64,000 nucleotides of DNA from JAGWBD01 sp965220615 (GTDB taxonomy: Bacteria; Chloroflexota; Anaerolineae; Aggregatilineales; Phototrophicaceae), in contig CBDCQL010000001.1 in assembly GCA_965220615.1 (NCBI GenBank), forward strand, positions 248,001 through 312,000, written 5' to 3'. Position numbers and translations under genes: made by a program. Below the pieces are notes generated by a model. It was not told the origin of the DNA and did not search any database. It saw nothing but the letters and a program-made list of their open reading frames with translations. The stretch's first letter is position 1, and each line of letters starts with the position of its first letter. Positions 16,690-25,218 of the stretch are shown here, piece by piece.

Positions 16690-17910
16690 TCAGGTGACGC
16701 GGCTGTGATCCGGCCCCTGCGCGTTATGGCTCCGCCAGCTGCCATCCGCGAGAATGTCGTCGACAGCCTGCATGACCCCGCGCACTTCTTCGTCACCGGT
16801 ATAGAAGTGGGGTGCGATGCGGATGCCGGCGCCCTCGCGGAAGTCAATGACGTAACCGCGCGCCAGCAACTCCCGCGAGACTTCCCAGGCGTGGGCCGGC
16901 GTGACCGTGACCGTGCCGGCGCGGCGTTCCGCTTCCAGAGGCGAGCCGAGGGCATGTCCTGCGCGTCGGGCCAGGTCGACCAGCAGCGCCGTCTGGCGCC
17001 GCGACTTTTCGCGGATGGCCGCCACCCCCACCTCGCGGACAATGTCAATGCCCGGCCGAATGGCGTGGAGCGAGGCGATGCCGGGCGTGCCGTTCTGCAG
17101 CCGCCCGACGTCCTCGCGCAGCGGGAAGTGCTCACTGTCAAAGGCGAAGGGCTGTTGCAGGGCCAACCAGCCGCTGACTTTCGGCTGCAGCCCGGCCAGC
17201 AGGTCCGGCCGCACGTAGAGGAAGACCCCTCCCGACCCGCCACAGAGCCACTTGAGCGTGCCGCCGACGTAGAAATCCACTTCAAGCGCAGCCACGTCAA
17301 CCGGGATGACGCCCACGCTGTGGTATCCATTGAACAGCACCTGAGCGCCGACCGTATGCGCCCTGGTGACGATCTCGCGCGCCGGCAGGATGCAGCCGGA
17401 GCGGAACAGGACGTGCGACAGGCTGACGAGGCGGGTGCGTTCGTCGATGGCGGCCAGCAACTCATCGATATCGAGGCCGATGCCGTCCGGCGAGCGAAGC
17501 ATGCAGATTTCCGCGCCCGGCGGCAACCACTGCCGCAACGCGAAGCTGTCCGACGGGAAGTCCATGTCGCTGATGACGACGCGATTGCGCCGCGGATCGC
17601 TGAAATCGAGGGCGGAGAAGAGGATGCTGTTGGCGATGCTGGCGTTCTGTTGCAGCACGAGGCTGCCGGCCGGCGCGTTCAGCAGCGGCGCGATGCTGTC
17701 CGCCACCTCGCGCCCCAGCGACCACCAGGACTCGTTCCATGCCCGCACGCCGTGCCGGTCCCAGCTGTCGGCGTAGGCCGCCAGACTGGCGCGCACGCCG
17801 CGCGGCATGGCGCCCAGCGAATGGCTGACCAGATAGTGGCATCGCTCCAGGACGGGAAACTCAGGCCGCCAGGCCAGCAGGGGATCGTTCACCGGGGTCG
17901 CGGGGGCCAC
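16690..17910 (-). CDS. Kynureninase-like class V aminotransferase-fold protein
   Basis: This 406-residue PLP-fold protein is related to kynureninase. The Schiff-base lysine is Lys220 in YVGGTLKWLCGGSGG, and the N-terminal LVSHSLGAMP block matches the family. The residue that usually pairs with the pyridine nitrogen (Asp in a D-[AG]-Y/H-x-x-x-G context) is Asn194 in LFNGYHSVG, which is unusual. The reaction may be hydrolysis of kynurenine, but the substitution and lack of other kyn genes nearby make this uncertain. It converges on RNase Y with a 12-nt gap. Confidence 0.7.
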   Translation of the reverse strand: MAPATPVNDPLLAWRPEFPVLERCHYLVSHSLGAMPRGVRASLAAYADSWDRHGVRAWNESWWSLGREVADSIAPLLNAPAGSLVLQQNASIANSILFSALDFSDPRRNRVVISDMDFPSDSFALRQWLPPGAEICMLRSPDGIGLDIDELLAAIDERTRLVSLSHVLFRSGCILPAREIVTRAHTVGAQVLFNGYHSVGVIPVDVAALEVDFYVGGTLKWLCGGSGGVFLYVRPDLLAGLQPKVSGWLALQQPFAFDSEHFPLREDVGRLQNGTPGIASLHAIRPGIDIVREVGVAAIREKSRRQTALLVDLARRAGHALGSPLEAERRAGTVTVTPAHAWEVSRELLARGYVIDFREGAGIRIAPHFYTGDEEVRGVMQAVDDILADGSWRSHNAQGPDHSRVT

Positions 17911-17919
17911 AGCCCGGGT

Positions 17920-18252
17920 TTACCCGGCGGTTTCGCGCCGCACGAAGACCACGGCCTCGACCAGCAACGGCCCGGCGGCCTCGAATCTCTCCGTCAGCAG
18001 CACCCATTCGCGCCATGCCCGGCCGGGCATGGGCTCGAAGGACTGCGCGGCGCCAGACTCGATCAGGGCGCGGCTTCGGGCTTCGCCCAGCTTGAGCACG
18101 ATGCCGTCGCCAAAGACGCCCAGCGCCATCTTGCCGTTCACCTTGTAGCAGGGCGAACCGAACATCTTTCCGGGCTGCGCCGCCTGATCCGCCATGAGGG
18201 CGTGCATACGGGCGGCGACTTCCGCGTTGGGCCGGACCATGTTTGCCGCCAT
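17920..18252 (-). CDS. TfoX N-terminal domain-like protein
   Basis: This 110-residue protein matches the TfoX N-terminal domain pattern: a KMFGSPCYKVNGKMALGVFGDGIVLKL block and the MPGRAWREWV signature near residues 75-85. The C-terminal TfoX domain is absent, as in many stand-alone family members. The ATG at 18252 is preceded by GAGGAAGG; the longer frame adds 29 residues with no conserved pattern. Full-length TfoX regulates competence in gammaproteobacteria, but single-domain proteins have no established function. It ends 9 nt from the kynureninase-like gene start and is likely co-transcribed. Confidence 0.75.
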   Translation of the reverse strand: MAANMVRPNAEVAARMHALMADQAAQPGKMFGSPCYKVNGKMALGVFGDGIVLKLGEARSRALIESGAAQSFEPMPGRAWREWVLLTERFEAAGPLLVEAVVFVRRETAG

Positions 18253-18344
18253 GAAAGGGCCTTCCTCACTGCTTCCCGTTCCGGCGCAAGCCTGCACCGG
18301 AAGAGACCCGCTGTCAACCGGCGCGGCGCTGACGGGCACGAGCC

Positions 18345-19829
18345 GTGCGTCTGAATGACAGGGCCGCCCTCACCTTCCTGCTGGCCACATACCTGCTGCT
18401 GGCCGCGCTCTTCGCTGCGCGGACGCCCGCCTGGCAAGCGCCCGACGAACCGGCGCACTACAACGTGCTCCGTCAGCTGCACGAGGCCCCGGCGCCCCGC
18501 TGCTGCCCCGTCATCGAGCCGGGCGACTGGGACCAGGCGCTGCTGGCCCGGCTGACGGGCGAGCGCTTCGCCGGCGCCACGCCGGAGACTCTCGCACCCC
18601 TGCAATACGAGGACCACCAGCCCCCGCTCTACTACCTGCTGGCGACCCTGGTCTACGAGTGGAGCGCCGGAAACCTGCTGGCGCTGCGCCTCTTTTCGGC
18701 GCTGCTGGGCGCGGGCGTGGTGTGGTGCGCCCACGCGCTGGCGCGGGCGGCCCTGCCCGGTCGACCCTGGCTGGCCTTGACGACGGCGGCCTTCGTCGCC
18801 TTTCTGCCGCAACACCTGGCGATGATGAGCGCCGTCAACAACGACAGTCTCAACGAAGCGCTGATCGGCCTGGCGCTGGTGGCGCTGGCGCGCTGGCTGC
18901 GCGGCGACCGCGCCGGCCTGCAGCGCCTGGCGCGCGCGCTGCTGGCGCCAGCCCTGCTGCTCTGCGTCCTGCTGACGCTGTACGGGCTCATCAGCGTCGC
19001 GGCGGCGCTGCTCTTCCTGGCGCTGACGGGCGTCGGGCTGTGGCTGTGGCGCAGCGGCCGACAGGCCCTCTGGCCGCTGTGGTTCATGGGGCTGCTGGCC
19101 GGGCTGCTGCTGGTCACCAAACCGGGCGGTTACTTTGTCGCCGGGCTCCTGCCCCTGGTCCTGCTGCTGCGCCTGCGGCCGGCAGGACTGCGGCGACGGC
19201 GGGCGGCGCGGCAACTGCTGGTCGGCGGGCTGGCCTGTCTGCTCGTGCCGGCGCTGTTGACCGGCGGGCTGTGGTGGGCGCGCAATCTGGCCGTTTATGG
19301 CTGGCCGGACCTGCTGGGCCTGGCCGCGCACGACCGGGTGGTGCTGGACCAGTTGCGCAGCGCCGACCTCGTCGCCGAACTGGGTGTCGCCGCCTGGGCG
19401 CAGCGCGCCCTGCGCGACACCTTCACCAGTTTCTGGGGTCAGTTTGGCTGGATGGCGCTGCCCCTGCAAGAACGCCTGCTGCTGCCCCCGCTGGCCCTGA
19501 GCCTGGCTGCCGTCAGCGGGTTACTGCTGTCCGGGCGGCCCTGCTCGCGGCGCGGGCTGCGCCTGTTGCAGGTCGCGCTGTGGCTGGTCATCGGCCTGAC
19601 GGGGCTGGCCTACCTCTACTACAACCTCGAGTTCGTGCAACTGCAGGGCCGTTATCTGTATCCGGCCCTGTTGCCGCTGGCGCTGCTGCTGGCGCGAGGT
19701 CTGGATGCCTGGCGCGCGCGTCTGCTGGCCGATCGGCTGCCCTGGCTGACGCTGGCGCCGGTCACCCTGCTGGCGCCCTTCAGTCTCTGGCTGCTGTTGA
19801 GCGTCATCGAGCCACTCTTGTCCGCCTGA
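18345..19829 (+). CDS. Polytopic glycosyltransferase-like membrane protein
   Basis: This 494-residue protein has about a dozen hydrophobic helices. An acidic periplasmic motif PDEPAHYN follows the first helix (residues 33-40), and a QPPLYYLLA block appears near residue 91. This layout matches PMT/DUF2142-like GT-C transferases, which use lipid-linked sugars to modify proteins or glycans outside the cell. The start is GTG. Its last 26 nt overlap the convergent potassium-channel gene. Donor and acceptor are unknown. Confidence 0.72.
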   Translation: MRLNDRAALTFLLATYLLLAALFAARTPAWQAPDEPAHYNVLRQLHEAPAPRCCPVIEPGDWDQALLARLTGERFAGATPETLAPLQYEDHQPPLYYLLATLVYEWSAGNLLALRLFSALLGAGVVWCAHALARAALPGRPWLALTTAAFVAFLPQHLAMMSAVNNDSLNEALIGLALVALARWLRGDRAGLQRLARALLAPALLLCVLLTLYGLISVAAALLFLALTGVGLWLWRSGRQALWPLWFMGLLAGLLLVTKPGGYFVAGLLPLVLLLRLRPAGLRRRRAARQLLVGGLACLLVPALLTGGLWWARNLAVYGWPDLLGLAAHDRVVLDQLRSADLVAELGVAAWAQRALRDTFTSFWGQFGWMALPLQERLLLPPLALSLAAVSGLLLSGRPCSRRGLRLLQVALWLVIGLTGLAYLYYNLEFVQLQGRYLYPALLPLALLLARGLDAWRARLLADRLPWLTLAPVTLLAPFSLWLLLSVIEPLLSA

Positions 19830-20871
19830 TCACCGGCTGCAGGTCCGAAACGCTTTCGACGCGGCGGATGGATTCGGGCGGCCCGATGACGATGATGGTC
19901 TCGCCGTTGCGCAGCACGCGTTGCGGGCTGGGAATCAGGGTGATTTCGCCGTCCTCGTGACGGACGCCAAGCACGGTCACGGCGCTGGACTGGTAGAGAC
20001 CGGCCTCGGCGACGCTGTGCCCGGCCAGTTGCGAATCTTCTTCGATCGGGATCTGCCCCAGTTCCCAGCCCGGTTGAAAGCCGGGTTCGAGCAGCAGATC
20101 CATAAACTCGTGTACGACCGGTCTGAGCAGGGCCATGGTCAGGCGGTGGCCGCCAGTCTGCCAGGGGCTGATGACGTGGTCCGCGCCGGCGCGTTGCAAT
20201 TTGCTTTCGGCCTCCACGCTGGTTGCGCGCGTCACGATGTGCAGGCCAGGATTGAGGCCGCGGGCCGTCAGCACGGCCATCATGTTGTCGGGGTCGTTAT
20301 CCAGCGCCGCCACCAGGCCCGCCGCCCTTTCGATACCGGCGTCGATCAGCACGTTGTCGTCCGTGGCGTCGCCGATGACGTGCAGGATGTTGTTTTCCAG
20401 AAACTGGTGATGGATCTCGCTGTCCATGTCGACCACCACGAAATCGTGACCGCGTTCCCCCAGTTCACGAACGACCTGGTCGCCCATGCGACCGAAACCG
20501 CAAATGATGTAGTGATTGCGCAAGGTTTCCAGTTCGGTGTTCATGCGACGCTCCCGTAAGGACTGCCAGAGGTGCTGGCCCAGCAGGATGCTGGCCATGT
20601 TGCCGAGGGCGTTGGTGGCGGTGACGATGCCGGTCAGGATCAACAGCGAGGTGAAGGCCCGTCCGGGCACGCTGAGAGGCGTGACCTCGCCAAAACCCAC
20701 TGTCGTGACGGTGATGATGGTCATGTAGAGCGCGTCAATCGGCGTCATGCGCTCGATGATCATGTAACCGAAAGCGCCAAAAATGATCAGCAGCGCGATC
20801 ATCAGGAGCGAGATCTGCAGACCCCGCACCGGGTCGTTCAGCATGCTGTGGAGATAACTTCTGAGGCCCAT
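19804..20871 (-). CDS. RCK-domain potassium channel (MthK type)
   Basis: This 355-residue protein has two membrane helices flanking a pore loop with the K+ selectivity filter TVGFG (residues 57-61). A TrkA-N/RCK Rossmann domain follows, starting at YIICGFGRMG, then a TrkA-C domain ending near residue 340. This is the classic MthK-like arrangement, gated by ligands such as Ca2+ or nucleotides. It works as a tetramer in the cytoplasmic membrane with an octameric gating ring. A potential -10 box lies upstream at 20901-20906. The gating ligand is not deducible. Confidence 0.92.
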   Translation of the reverse strand: MGLRSYLHSMLNDPVRGLQISLLMIALLIIFGAFGYMIIERMTPIDALYMTIITVTTVGFGEVTPLSVPGRAFTSLLILTGIVTATNALGNMASILLGQHLWQSLRERRMNTELETLRNHYIICGFGRMGDQVVRELGERGHDFVVVDMDSEIHHQFLENNILHVIGDATDDNVLIDAGIERAAGLVAALDNDPDNMMAVLTARGLNPGLHIVTRATSVEAESKLQRAGADHVISPWQTGGHRLTMALLRPVVHEFMDLLLEPGFQPGWELGQIPIEEDSQLAGHSVAEAGLYQSSAVTVLGVRHEDGEITLIPSPQRVLRNGETIIVIGPPESIRRVESVSDLQPVIRRTRVAR

Positions 20872-20900
20872 TGATTACGCCAGGGGCAATGTTTCGGCCG

Positions 20901-20906
20901 TTTATA
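20901..20906 (-). promoter_or_regulatory. Possible -10 box for the K+ channel gene
   Basis: Minus-strand TATAAA, 29 nt before the channel ATG. No convincing -35 box. Confidence 0.35.
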
Positions 20907-20978
20907 CCAGATGATCAACCAGGCGGGACCCTTGCGGGCACGCCTGGACTCAACGCTGTTCCCCGTTGTATGCCGGTT

Positions 20979-21332
20979 TCAGGAGGAAGACTGAGCCGCC
21001 TGCCAGGCCTGCCAGTCCTCGCGTTCGACGAAGCTGCCGCCGTGGGCCTCGCGGCGCTCGAGACGGCGACGGCGGTCGAAGTCCAGTTCCAGTTCGACCT
21101 GGTTACAGCGATAGTTGGCGCTGCTGGCCAGCTTGCGCACGTGGTAGCCGTCGCCGTCGTCGCGCTGGCTCAGATCATTCATCATGTCGATGCGCACCCG
21201 CAGAACATCGTCACAGCGCTGCGGCCGCACGTAGACCCAGAGAGCGCGTCCGTCGCGGTCCACACCGGGCTGGCCGCCCCCGCCGAACAGCGCGCGCAGG
21301 GAGTCGCCGAGCATGCGGATGACTGCGGTCAT
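20979..21332 (-). CDS. Small conserved-looking protein of unknown function
   Basis: This 117-residue soluble protein has GGAG placed 8 nt before the ATG. An N-terminal amphipathic part is followed by a beta-rich core (ALWVYVRPQRCDDVLRVRIDMMNDLSQ) and a QVELELDFDRRRRLE strand-helix. It has no membrane segment or known catalytic motif. It lies divergent to a small membrane protein gene. It was not assigned to a family; the regular third-position GC bias and ribosome binding site support coding. Confidence 0.6.
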   Translation of the reverse strand: MTAVIRMLGDSLRALFGGGGQPGVDRDGRALWVYVRPQRCDDVLRVRIDMMNDLSQRDDGDGYHVRKLASSANYRCNQVELELDFDRRRRLERREAHGGSFVEREDWQAWQAAQSSS

Positions 21333-21400
21333 GAGAGGAACTCCATCGCCGTCGATAACGGCGATTATGACCGCGGGGGCCGGTCAGTCGCAAGTTGTCC

Positions 21401-21429
21401 TTGCCGCCCCCGCCCCGCCACGCTATGCT
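21401..21429 (+). promoter_or_regulatory. Promoter for two small genes
   Basis: TTGCCG (21401-21406), a 17-nt spacer and TATGCT (21424-21429), placed 27 nt before the ATG at 21457. Both boxes match consensus moderately and the spacing is ideal. Confidence 0.5.
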
Positions 21430-21456
21430 GCGTGCCAGCCTGTAAGGAGTGGACGG

Positions 21457-21744
21457 ATGGATCGGCTCAATTCCCTGCAGACCCGCATTGAGGCCTGGCC
21501 CGTGACGCAACTGGCATTGCGTTACCCGCGGCTTTCGGCCTGGATCGTACTGGCCGGCGGGATGGACGCCATGCTCGCCTGGGAAGCGCGCGACGTCGGT
21601 CTGCTGCCGGGTCAGTGGATCGCCCTGATGACGGCATCCACCCTGGTGGCCGGCGCCTGCGTCTGGATCATTAGCTGGGAAGACCGGGACAAAGACGAAG
21701 AAAACGTCGAGGATGCCGCTACGGCCAGCGACCAGGGCGCCTGA
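21457..21744 (+). CDS. Small membrane protein of unknown function
   Basis: This 95-residue protein has two hydrophobic segments (about residues 28-40 and 54-73) and a very acidic C-terminal tail (WEDRDKDEENVED). The ATG is preceded by TAAGGAGTGG, a strong ribosome binding site. The next gene starts 14 nt downstream, so they form a short operon. No family was recognised; the tail probably faces the cytoplasm or mediates contacts. Confidence 0.62.
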   Translation: MDRLNSLQTRIEAWPVTQLALRYPRLSAWIVLAGGMDAMLAWEARDVGLLPGQWIALMTASTLVAGACVWIISWEDRDKDEENVEDAATASDQGA

Positions 21745-21758
21745 CGGGAGGGCATCCC

Positions 21759-22100
21759 GTGAGCAGCGAAATCTTCGAAATCCGCGAGTACATGGTCGTC
21801 CTGCGCCAACTGGAACGGATGGACGTCGACGGCCAGGAGATCCTGTTGCGCGGTATCGTGCGCTGCCTCGGCGGCGACGCCATGCTGGACGTCTACTTCC
21901 TCGAGGAAGGTTCGCCCTTCCCGCAGCCGCTGGTCGATCTGGAGGAACGCAAGGGCACCATTTATTTACCCTTCCGCGATATCTCCGTCCTGGTGGACCT
22001 GCTGCGCAACGAGAAGCCAGTCTACGCCCACCTGCGCAGCGACCGCCTCGCCTGGACCAGCATCACCACCAATCGCGAACCGGTCGGCGAAGGCGAGTAG
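21759..22100 (+). CDS. Conserved-looking protein of unknown function
   Basis: This 113-residue soluble protein begins at GTG after a GGGAGGG ribosome binding site. It appears to have mixed alpha/beta structure, with segments EYMVVLRQLERMD, ILLRGIVRCLGGDAMLDVYFLEEGS and TIYLPFRDISVLVDLLRNEKPVYAHLRSD. It has no membrane helix or obvious catalytic residues. It is encoded directly downstream of the small membrane protein, suggesting a shared role. The family is unknown to me. Confidence 0.6.
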   Translation: MSSEIFEIREYMVVLRQLERMDVDGQEILLRGIVRCLGGDAMLDVYFLEEGSPFPQPLVDLEERKGTIYLPFRDISVLVDLLRNEKPVYAHLRSDRLAWTSITTNREPVGEGE

Positions 22101-22106
22101 CCGCAC

Positions 22107-23135
22107 TCAGCCGGGGCGCAGGGCCCGCAACAGGCGACTCAGGCGCCCCTCCTGCAGCAAGCCACGCGCGCGGTACCAGTCGGTCGTATCCTGCAGACTC
22201 TGCAACATGTCAATTTGTGGCGGGCCCAGGTCGGCGTGCGCCTTGTCGTAGACGAAATGCAGGCGCCGCCCGCCCATGCGGATCTGCGAGGGGTCGGCGG
22301 GCGGCTGCATGCCCAGGTGCCGCGCCAGGGCCACCAGGCCGGCCAGCAGGGGCAGGGCCGCATCCGGCAGTTGCAGCAGCGGCGGCGCCACGCCGACGGC
22401 CTGCGCGCAAAGCGCGTACCACTCGCGCAGGCTGTAGTTGGCGTTGCCGAGGATGTAGCGCTCGCCGCTGCGGCCGCGCTCCGCCGCCGCCAGGTGCCAG
22501 CGCGCCACGTCGCGCACGTCGACCACGCCCACGCCGCCCGAACTGACCGGTATCAGCCATTGCAGGCGCTGCATCTCGGTGACGAAACGGCCGGAGATGA
22601 GGTTCAGGTCACCCGGGCCCATCACGATGACCGGGTTGACGATGACGACGTCCTGGCCCTGCTCCCTGACGGCGTGCTGCGCGCAGCGCTCGGCCAGGTA
22701 TTTGCTGTGACCGTAGGGAAAGCGGTGCGGCAACAGGTTGAAGCGCGCCGATTCGTCGACGGGGCGGCCGTCGCGGCGCAGGCCGAGGGAGGCGGCGCTG
22801 CTGGTGACGACCACGCGGCGCACGCCGGCAGCGCGCGCGGAGGCCAGCACCCGCCGCGTGCCCTCAACGTTGATGGCGTACATCTGCGACCGTTCCGTGC
22901 GCCAGTAGGCCGCCACCGCCGCCACGTGGAAGACCAGTTCGCAGCCCCGACAGGCTTGCGCCAGGGCGTCGCTCTCCAGCACATCGCCGACGACCGTCTC
23001 ACAGTCCAGGCCCTGCAGGGCGTCCAGGCGCGAATTGCGGCGGTGCAGCACGCGGACGTCATGGCCGGCCCCGACCAGGGCGCGCGCCACATGCGAGCCG
23101 ACGAAGCCGGTCGCGCCGGTGACGAGGGCTTTCAT
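22107..23135 (-). CDS. NAD-dependent epimerase/DFR-like extended SDR
   Basis: This 342-residue extended SDR has GATGFVGSHVARAL at residues 7-20 and the active site VVTSSAASLG followed by the catalytic YGHSK. It resembles dihydroflavonol-4-reductase/HpnA-like proteins that reduce or epimerise lipid- or sugar-linked substrates. The ATG at 23135 is chosen because the Rossmann loop begins seven residues later; the upstream extension is not family-like. In this genome type it may act on hopanoid or isoprenoid sugars, but that is inference. Confidence 0.82.
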   Translation of the reverse strand: MKALVTGATGFVGSHVARALVGAGHDVRVLHRRNSRLDALQGLDCETVVGDVLESDALAQACRGCELVFHVAAVAAYWRTERSQMYAINVEGTRRVLASARAAGVRRVVVTSSAASLGLRRDGRPVDESARFNLLPHRFPYGHSKYLAERCAQHAVREQGQDVVIVNPVIVMGPGDLNLISGRFVTEMQRLQWLIPVSSGGVGVVDVRDVARWHLAAAERGRSGERYILGNANYSLREWYALCAQAVGVAPPLLQLPDAALPLLAGLVALARHLGMQPPADPSQIRMGGRRLHFVYDKAHADLGPPQIDMLQSLQDTTDWYRARGLLQEGRLSRLLRALRPG

Positions 23136-23206
23136 TCGACCCGCCAGGCGGGGCTGCGTCGGCGCGGCTCTGCATTGCAGGAATGGCGGGGACGGGTCAT
23201 CATGCC

Positions 23207-23212
23207 AGTATA
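23207..23212 (-). promoter_or_regulatory. -10 box for the epimerase gene
   Basis: Minus-strand TATACT preceded by CGCGC, 72 nt before the epimerase ATG. No clear -35 box. Confidence 0.4.
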
Positions 23213-23290
23213 GCGCGCAGCGTTGCCGTCCCGTTGTGGACGCAACACCTGTCACAATTGCGACTCGCCATTACAGGACCAGGAAATCGC

Positions 23291-23896
23291 ATGCCCAGAA
23301 CCCCCCGCCTTCTGATCACCTTTCTCCTGCTGGCGGCCTGCACCACCGGCCTGCCGAAGACCCCCACGCCGGAGGGGGCCGTCAACTGCGAGCAGCAGAA
23401 GATCATTCAGCAATACGACGCCCCGCCCGCCATGCAGATCGACGCCGCAAAGACCTACACGGCCGTTTTCGACACCGACCGCGGCTCCTTCGAGATTGAA
23501 CTCTTCGCCGACGCCGCGCCCCTGACCGTCAACAACTTCGTCTTCCTGGCGCGCGAGGGATTCTACGACTGCACGGTCTTCCACCGCGTCATCAAGGACC
23601 CGCCCTTCATGGTCCAGGGCGGCGACCCCACGGCCAGCGGCGGGGGCGGGCCCGGCTACCGCTTCGAGGACGAGGAGTCGGCGCTGGCGCTGAAGCACGA
23701 TCGCGCCGGCATCCTCAGCATGGCCAACGCCGGCCCCGATACCAACGGCTCGCAGTTCTTCATCACGCACGTCCCCACGCCCTGGCTGGACGGCCGCCAT
23801 GCGGTCTTCGGCGCGGTCACGGGCGATGGGCAGCAGGTGGTTGACGCCATCGAGCAGGGCGACCAGTTGCGCTCCCTGCGCATCCGCGAAGGCTGA
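23291..23896 (+). CDS. Lipoprotein cyclophilin (peptidyl-prolyl isomerase)
   Basis: This 201-residue protein has a lipoprotein signal with lipobox LAAC (Cys17), then a cyclophilin domain from about residue 55. Characteristic motifs are VNNFVFLAREGFYDCTVFHRVI, FMVQGGDPTASGGGGPGYRFEDE and NTNGSQFFIT-like DTNGSQFFITH. It catalyses proline cis-trans isomerisation and should help fold exported proteins at the outer face of the membrane. The chosen ATG has AGGAAA upstream and gives a proper signal peptide; the longer frame does not. Confidence 0.92.
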   Translation: MPRTPRLLITFLLLAACTTGLPKTPTPEGAVNCEQQKIIQQYDAPPAMQIDAAKTYTAVFDTDRGSFEIELFADAAPLTVNNFVFLAREGFYDCTVFHRVIKDPPFMVQGGDPTASGGGGPGYRFEDEESALALKHDRAGILSMANAGPDTNGSQFFITHVPTPWLDGRHAVFGAVTGDGQQVVDAIEQGDQLRSLRIREG

Positions 23897-23914
23897 AAGC
23901 CGTGGGCCTGTGGC

Positions 23915-23935
23915 GGGCGATCTGATAAATCGCCC
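23915..23935. repeat. Palindrome family B
   Basis: Left arm GGGCGATCT, centre GAT, right arm AAATCGCCC. One arm position differs from consensus, giving a G-T type pair. First copy met from the left. Confidence 0.85.
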
Positions 23936-23954
23936 CCTGCCAACGCTGATGAAC

Positions 23955-23975
23955 GGGCGACATATCATGTCGCCC
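23955..23975. repeat. Palindrome family A
   Basis: Perfect arms GGGCGACAT and ATGTCGCCC around centre ATC. It lies 19 nt after a B copy. Confidence 0.9.
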
Positions 23976-23996
23976 GCGCACATTACCCGCACCATC

Positions 23997-24017
23997 GGGC
24001 GATTTGATAAATCGCCC
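23997..24017. repeat. Palindrome family B
   Basis: Perfect arms GGGCGATTT and AAATCGCCC with centre GAT, followed by CTAC. It ends 17 nt from the stop of the LCP gene. Confidence 0.9.
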
Positions 24018-24034
24018 CTACATGTGCCGTAAGG

Positions 24035-25120
24035 TCAGCCGTTGCCGAAAATTTCCTGGATCAGGGCGCGAATGGCCGCGTTGTCCGGGTAGAGCACGTG
24101 ATCTCCGTTGGCGGTCGTGCCGAAGCGCACCACCTGGTTGTCGATCACGCCCTGGCGCAGGTTGTCGGGCGGAATGTCGCGCAACAGCAGGCCCAGCTGC
24201 AGAATCTCGTCCAGACTGAGGTCCGTGCGGAAGCTGTCGCCCAGTTCCTGCCACAGGGCCGGCGCCTGACTGATGAGGCGACCGATACCCTCCAGACTGG
24301 CGACGTGGCGCAGCATGGCGATCAAAACCTGTTGCTGGCGCCGGGCGCGGTCGAAGTCCGCGCCGCGGGTGGCGCGCGTGCGGGCATACTGCAGCAGGCG
24401 CTCCGCGTCCAGCAGCTGACAGCCGCGCTCGAAGGTCACCAGGATGGTGCCGTAATTGCCGTCGGGATAGTGGGGATCGTCGATGCGCTGCTCGATGCAG
24501 ACTTCCACGCCCTCCGGCGCCAGCAGGTCCACGGCCGTGAGGAAGGCGTCGAAATTGACCAGCAGGTAGTTGTCGATGCGCAGGCCGAAACTGGCCTGCA
24601 GGGTGTCGGCGGTGAGGCCAGGGCCACCGGTGGGGTAGCCCTGGCTTTCGCCGCGGCTGTTGGCGCTGTTGATGCGCCCCGGCGGGCCGCCGTCGGCGAA
24701 GGACAGCCACAGGTCGCGCGGGATGGACAGCATCGCCAGGCTATGGCGCAGGGGTTCGATGCGAACGACCAGCAGGGTGTCGCTGCGGAAGTAGCGTTCG
24801 TCGCTAACCGTGCCGGCGCGCTGGTCGATGCCGAGCAGCAGGATGTTGCGCGCGCGCGGGTCCTCCAGGGCGGGAGGCATGACGGCGGGCAGGGTCGCGG
24901 CGGAGGGCGCCTCCGCGCGGGTCTGCACGGCGGGCGCGAGCGTGGGAAAGGGCGTGGCCGCCTGCTGCAGGTTGACGGTCAGCGGGGCCAGCTCGATGCC
25001 GGCCAGGGCGGCCTGCAGCGAGAGTTGGCGGATTCCGAAATAGGCGAGCCCGGCCAGCAGGGCCGTGGCCGCCATCGTGCCCAGTACGCCCGCGATGAAC
25101 AACCAGACCGGTATGCGCAT
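24035..25120 (-). CDS. LytR-CpsA-Psr family protein
   Basis: This 361-residue protein has an N-terminal membrane helix (about residues 6-28), a proline/alanine-rich linker, and an extracytoplasmic LCP domain. Typical blocks are NILLLGIDQR, RSDTLLVVRIEP, LSIPRDLWL, INSANSRG and ATRGADFDRARRQQQVL. LCP enzymes transfer undecaprenyl-linked glycopolymers to the cell wall or to surface proteins. The ATG at 25120 is preferred over a GTG six nt upstream because AAGGG is correctly spaced for it. The surface-sugar genes elsewhere in the window could supply its substrate. Confidence 0.9.
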   Translation of the reverse strand: MRIPVWLFIAGVLGTMAATALLAGLAYFGIRQLSLQAALAGIELAPLTVNLQQAATPFPTLAPAVQTRAEAPSAATLPAVMPPALEDPRARNILLLGIDQRAGTVSDERYFRSDTLLVVRIEPLRHSLAMLSIPRDLWLSFADGGPPGRINSANSRGESQGYPTGGPGLTADTLQASFGLRIDNYLLVNFDAFLTAVDLLAPEGVEVCIEQRIDDPHYPDGNYGTILVTFERGCQLLDAERLLQYARTRATRGADFDRARRQQQVLIAMLRHVASLEGIGRLISQAPALWQELGDSFRTDLSLDEILQLGLLLRDIPPDNLRQGVIDNQVVRFGTTANGDHVLYPDNAAIRALIQEIFGNG

Positions 25121-25154
25121 GGCCACCCTTCATGACCGCCCGGAAAGTACGCGC

Positions 25155-25160
25155 GCAGTA
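25155..25160 (-). promoter_or_regulatory. -10 box for the LCP gene
   Basis: Minus-strand TATACT, 35 nt before the ATG at 25120. It lies in the short gap behind the PP2C-like gene, suggesting the LCP gene can be transcribed on its own. Confidence 0.4.
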
Positions 25161-25218
25161 TACGGGATTAACCTGCGGGGTCGCAGGGTCAGCCTGGCCG
25201 GGTCGGGGTGGGCAGGCG

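Noticed and set aside
23799..24219. Short open frames over the palindromes that read RHIMSP- and INRP-like peptides (also at 61077-61262 and 62267-62535)
   Set aside because: The repeated peptide bits come from the A and B palindromes themselves. The frames lack ribosome binding sites and cross between palindromes and neighbouring non-coding DNA.
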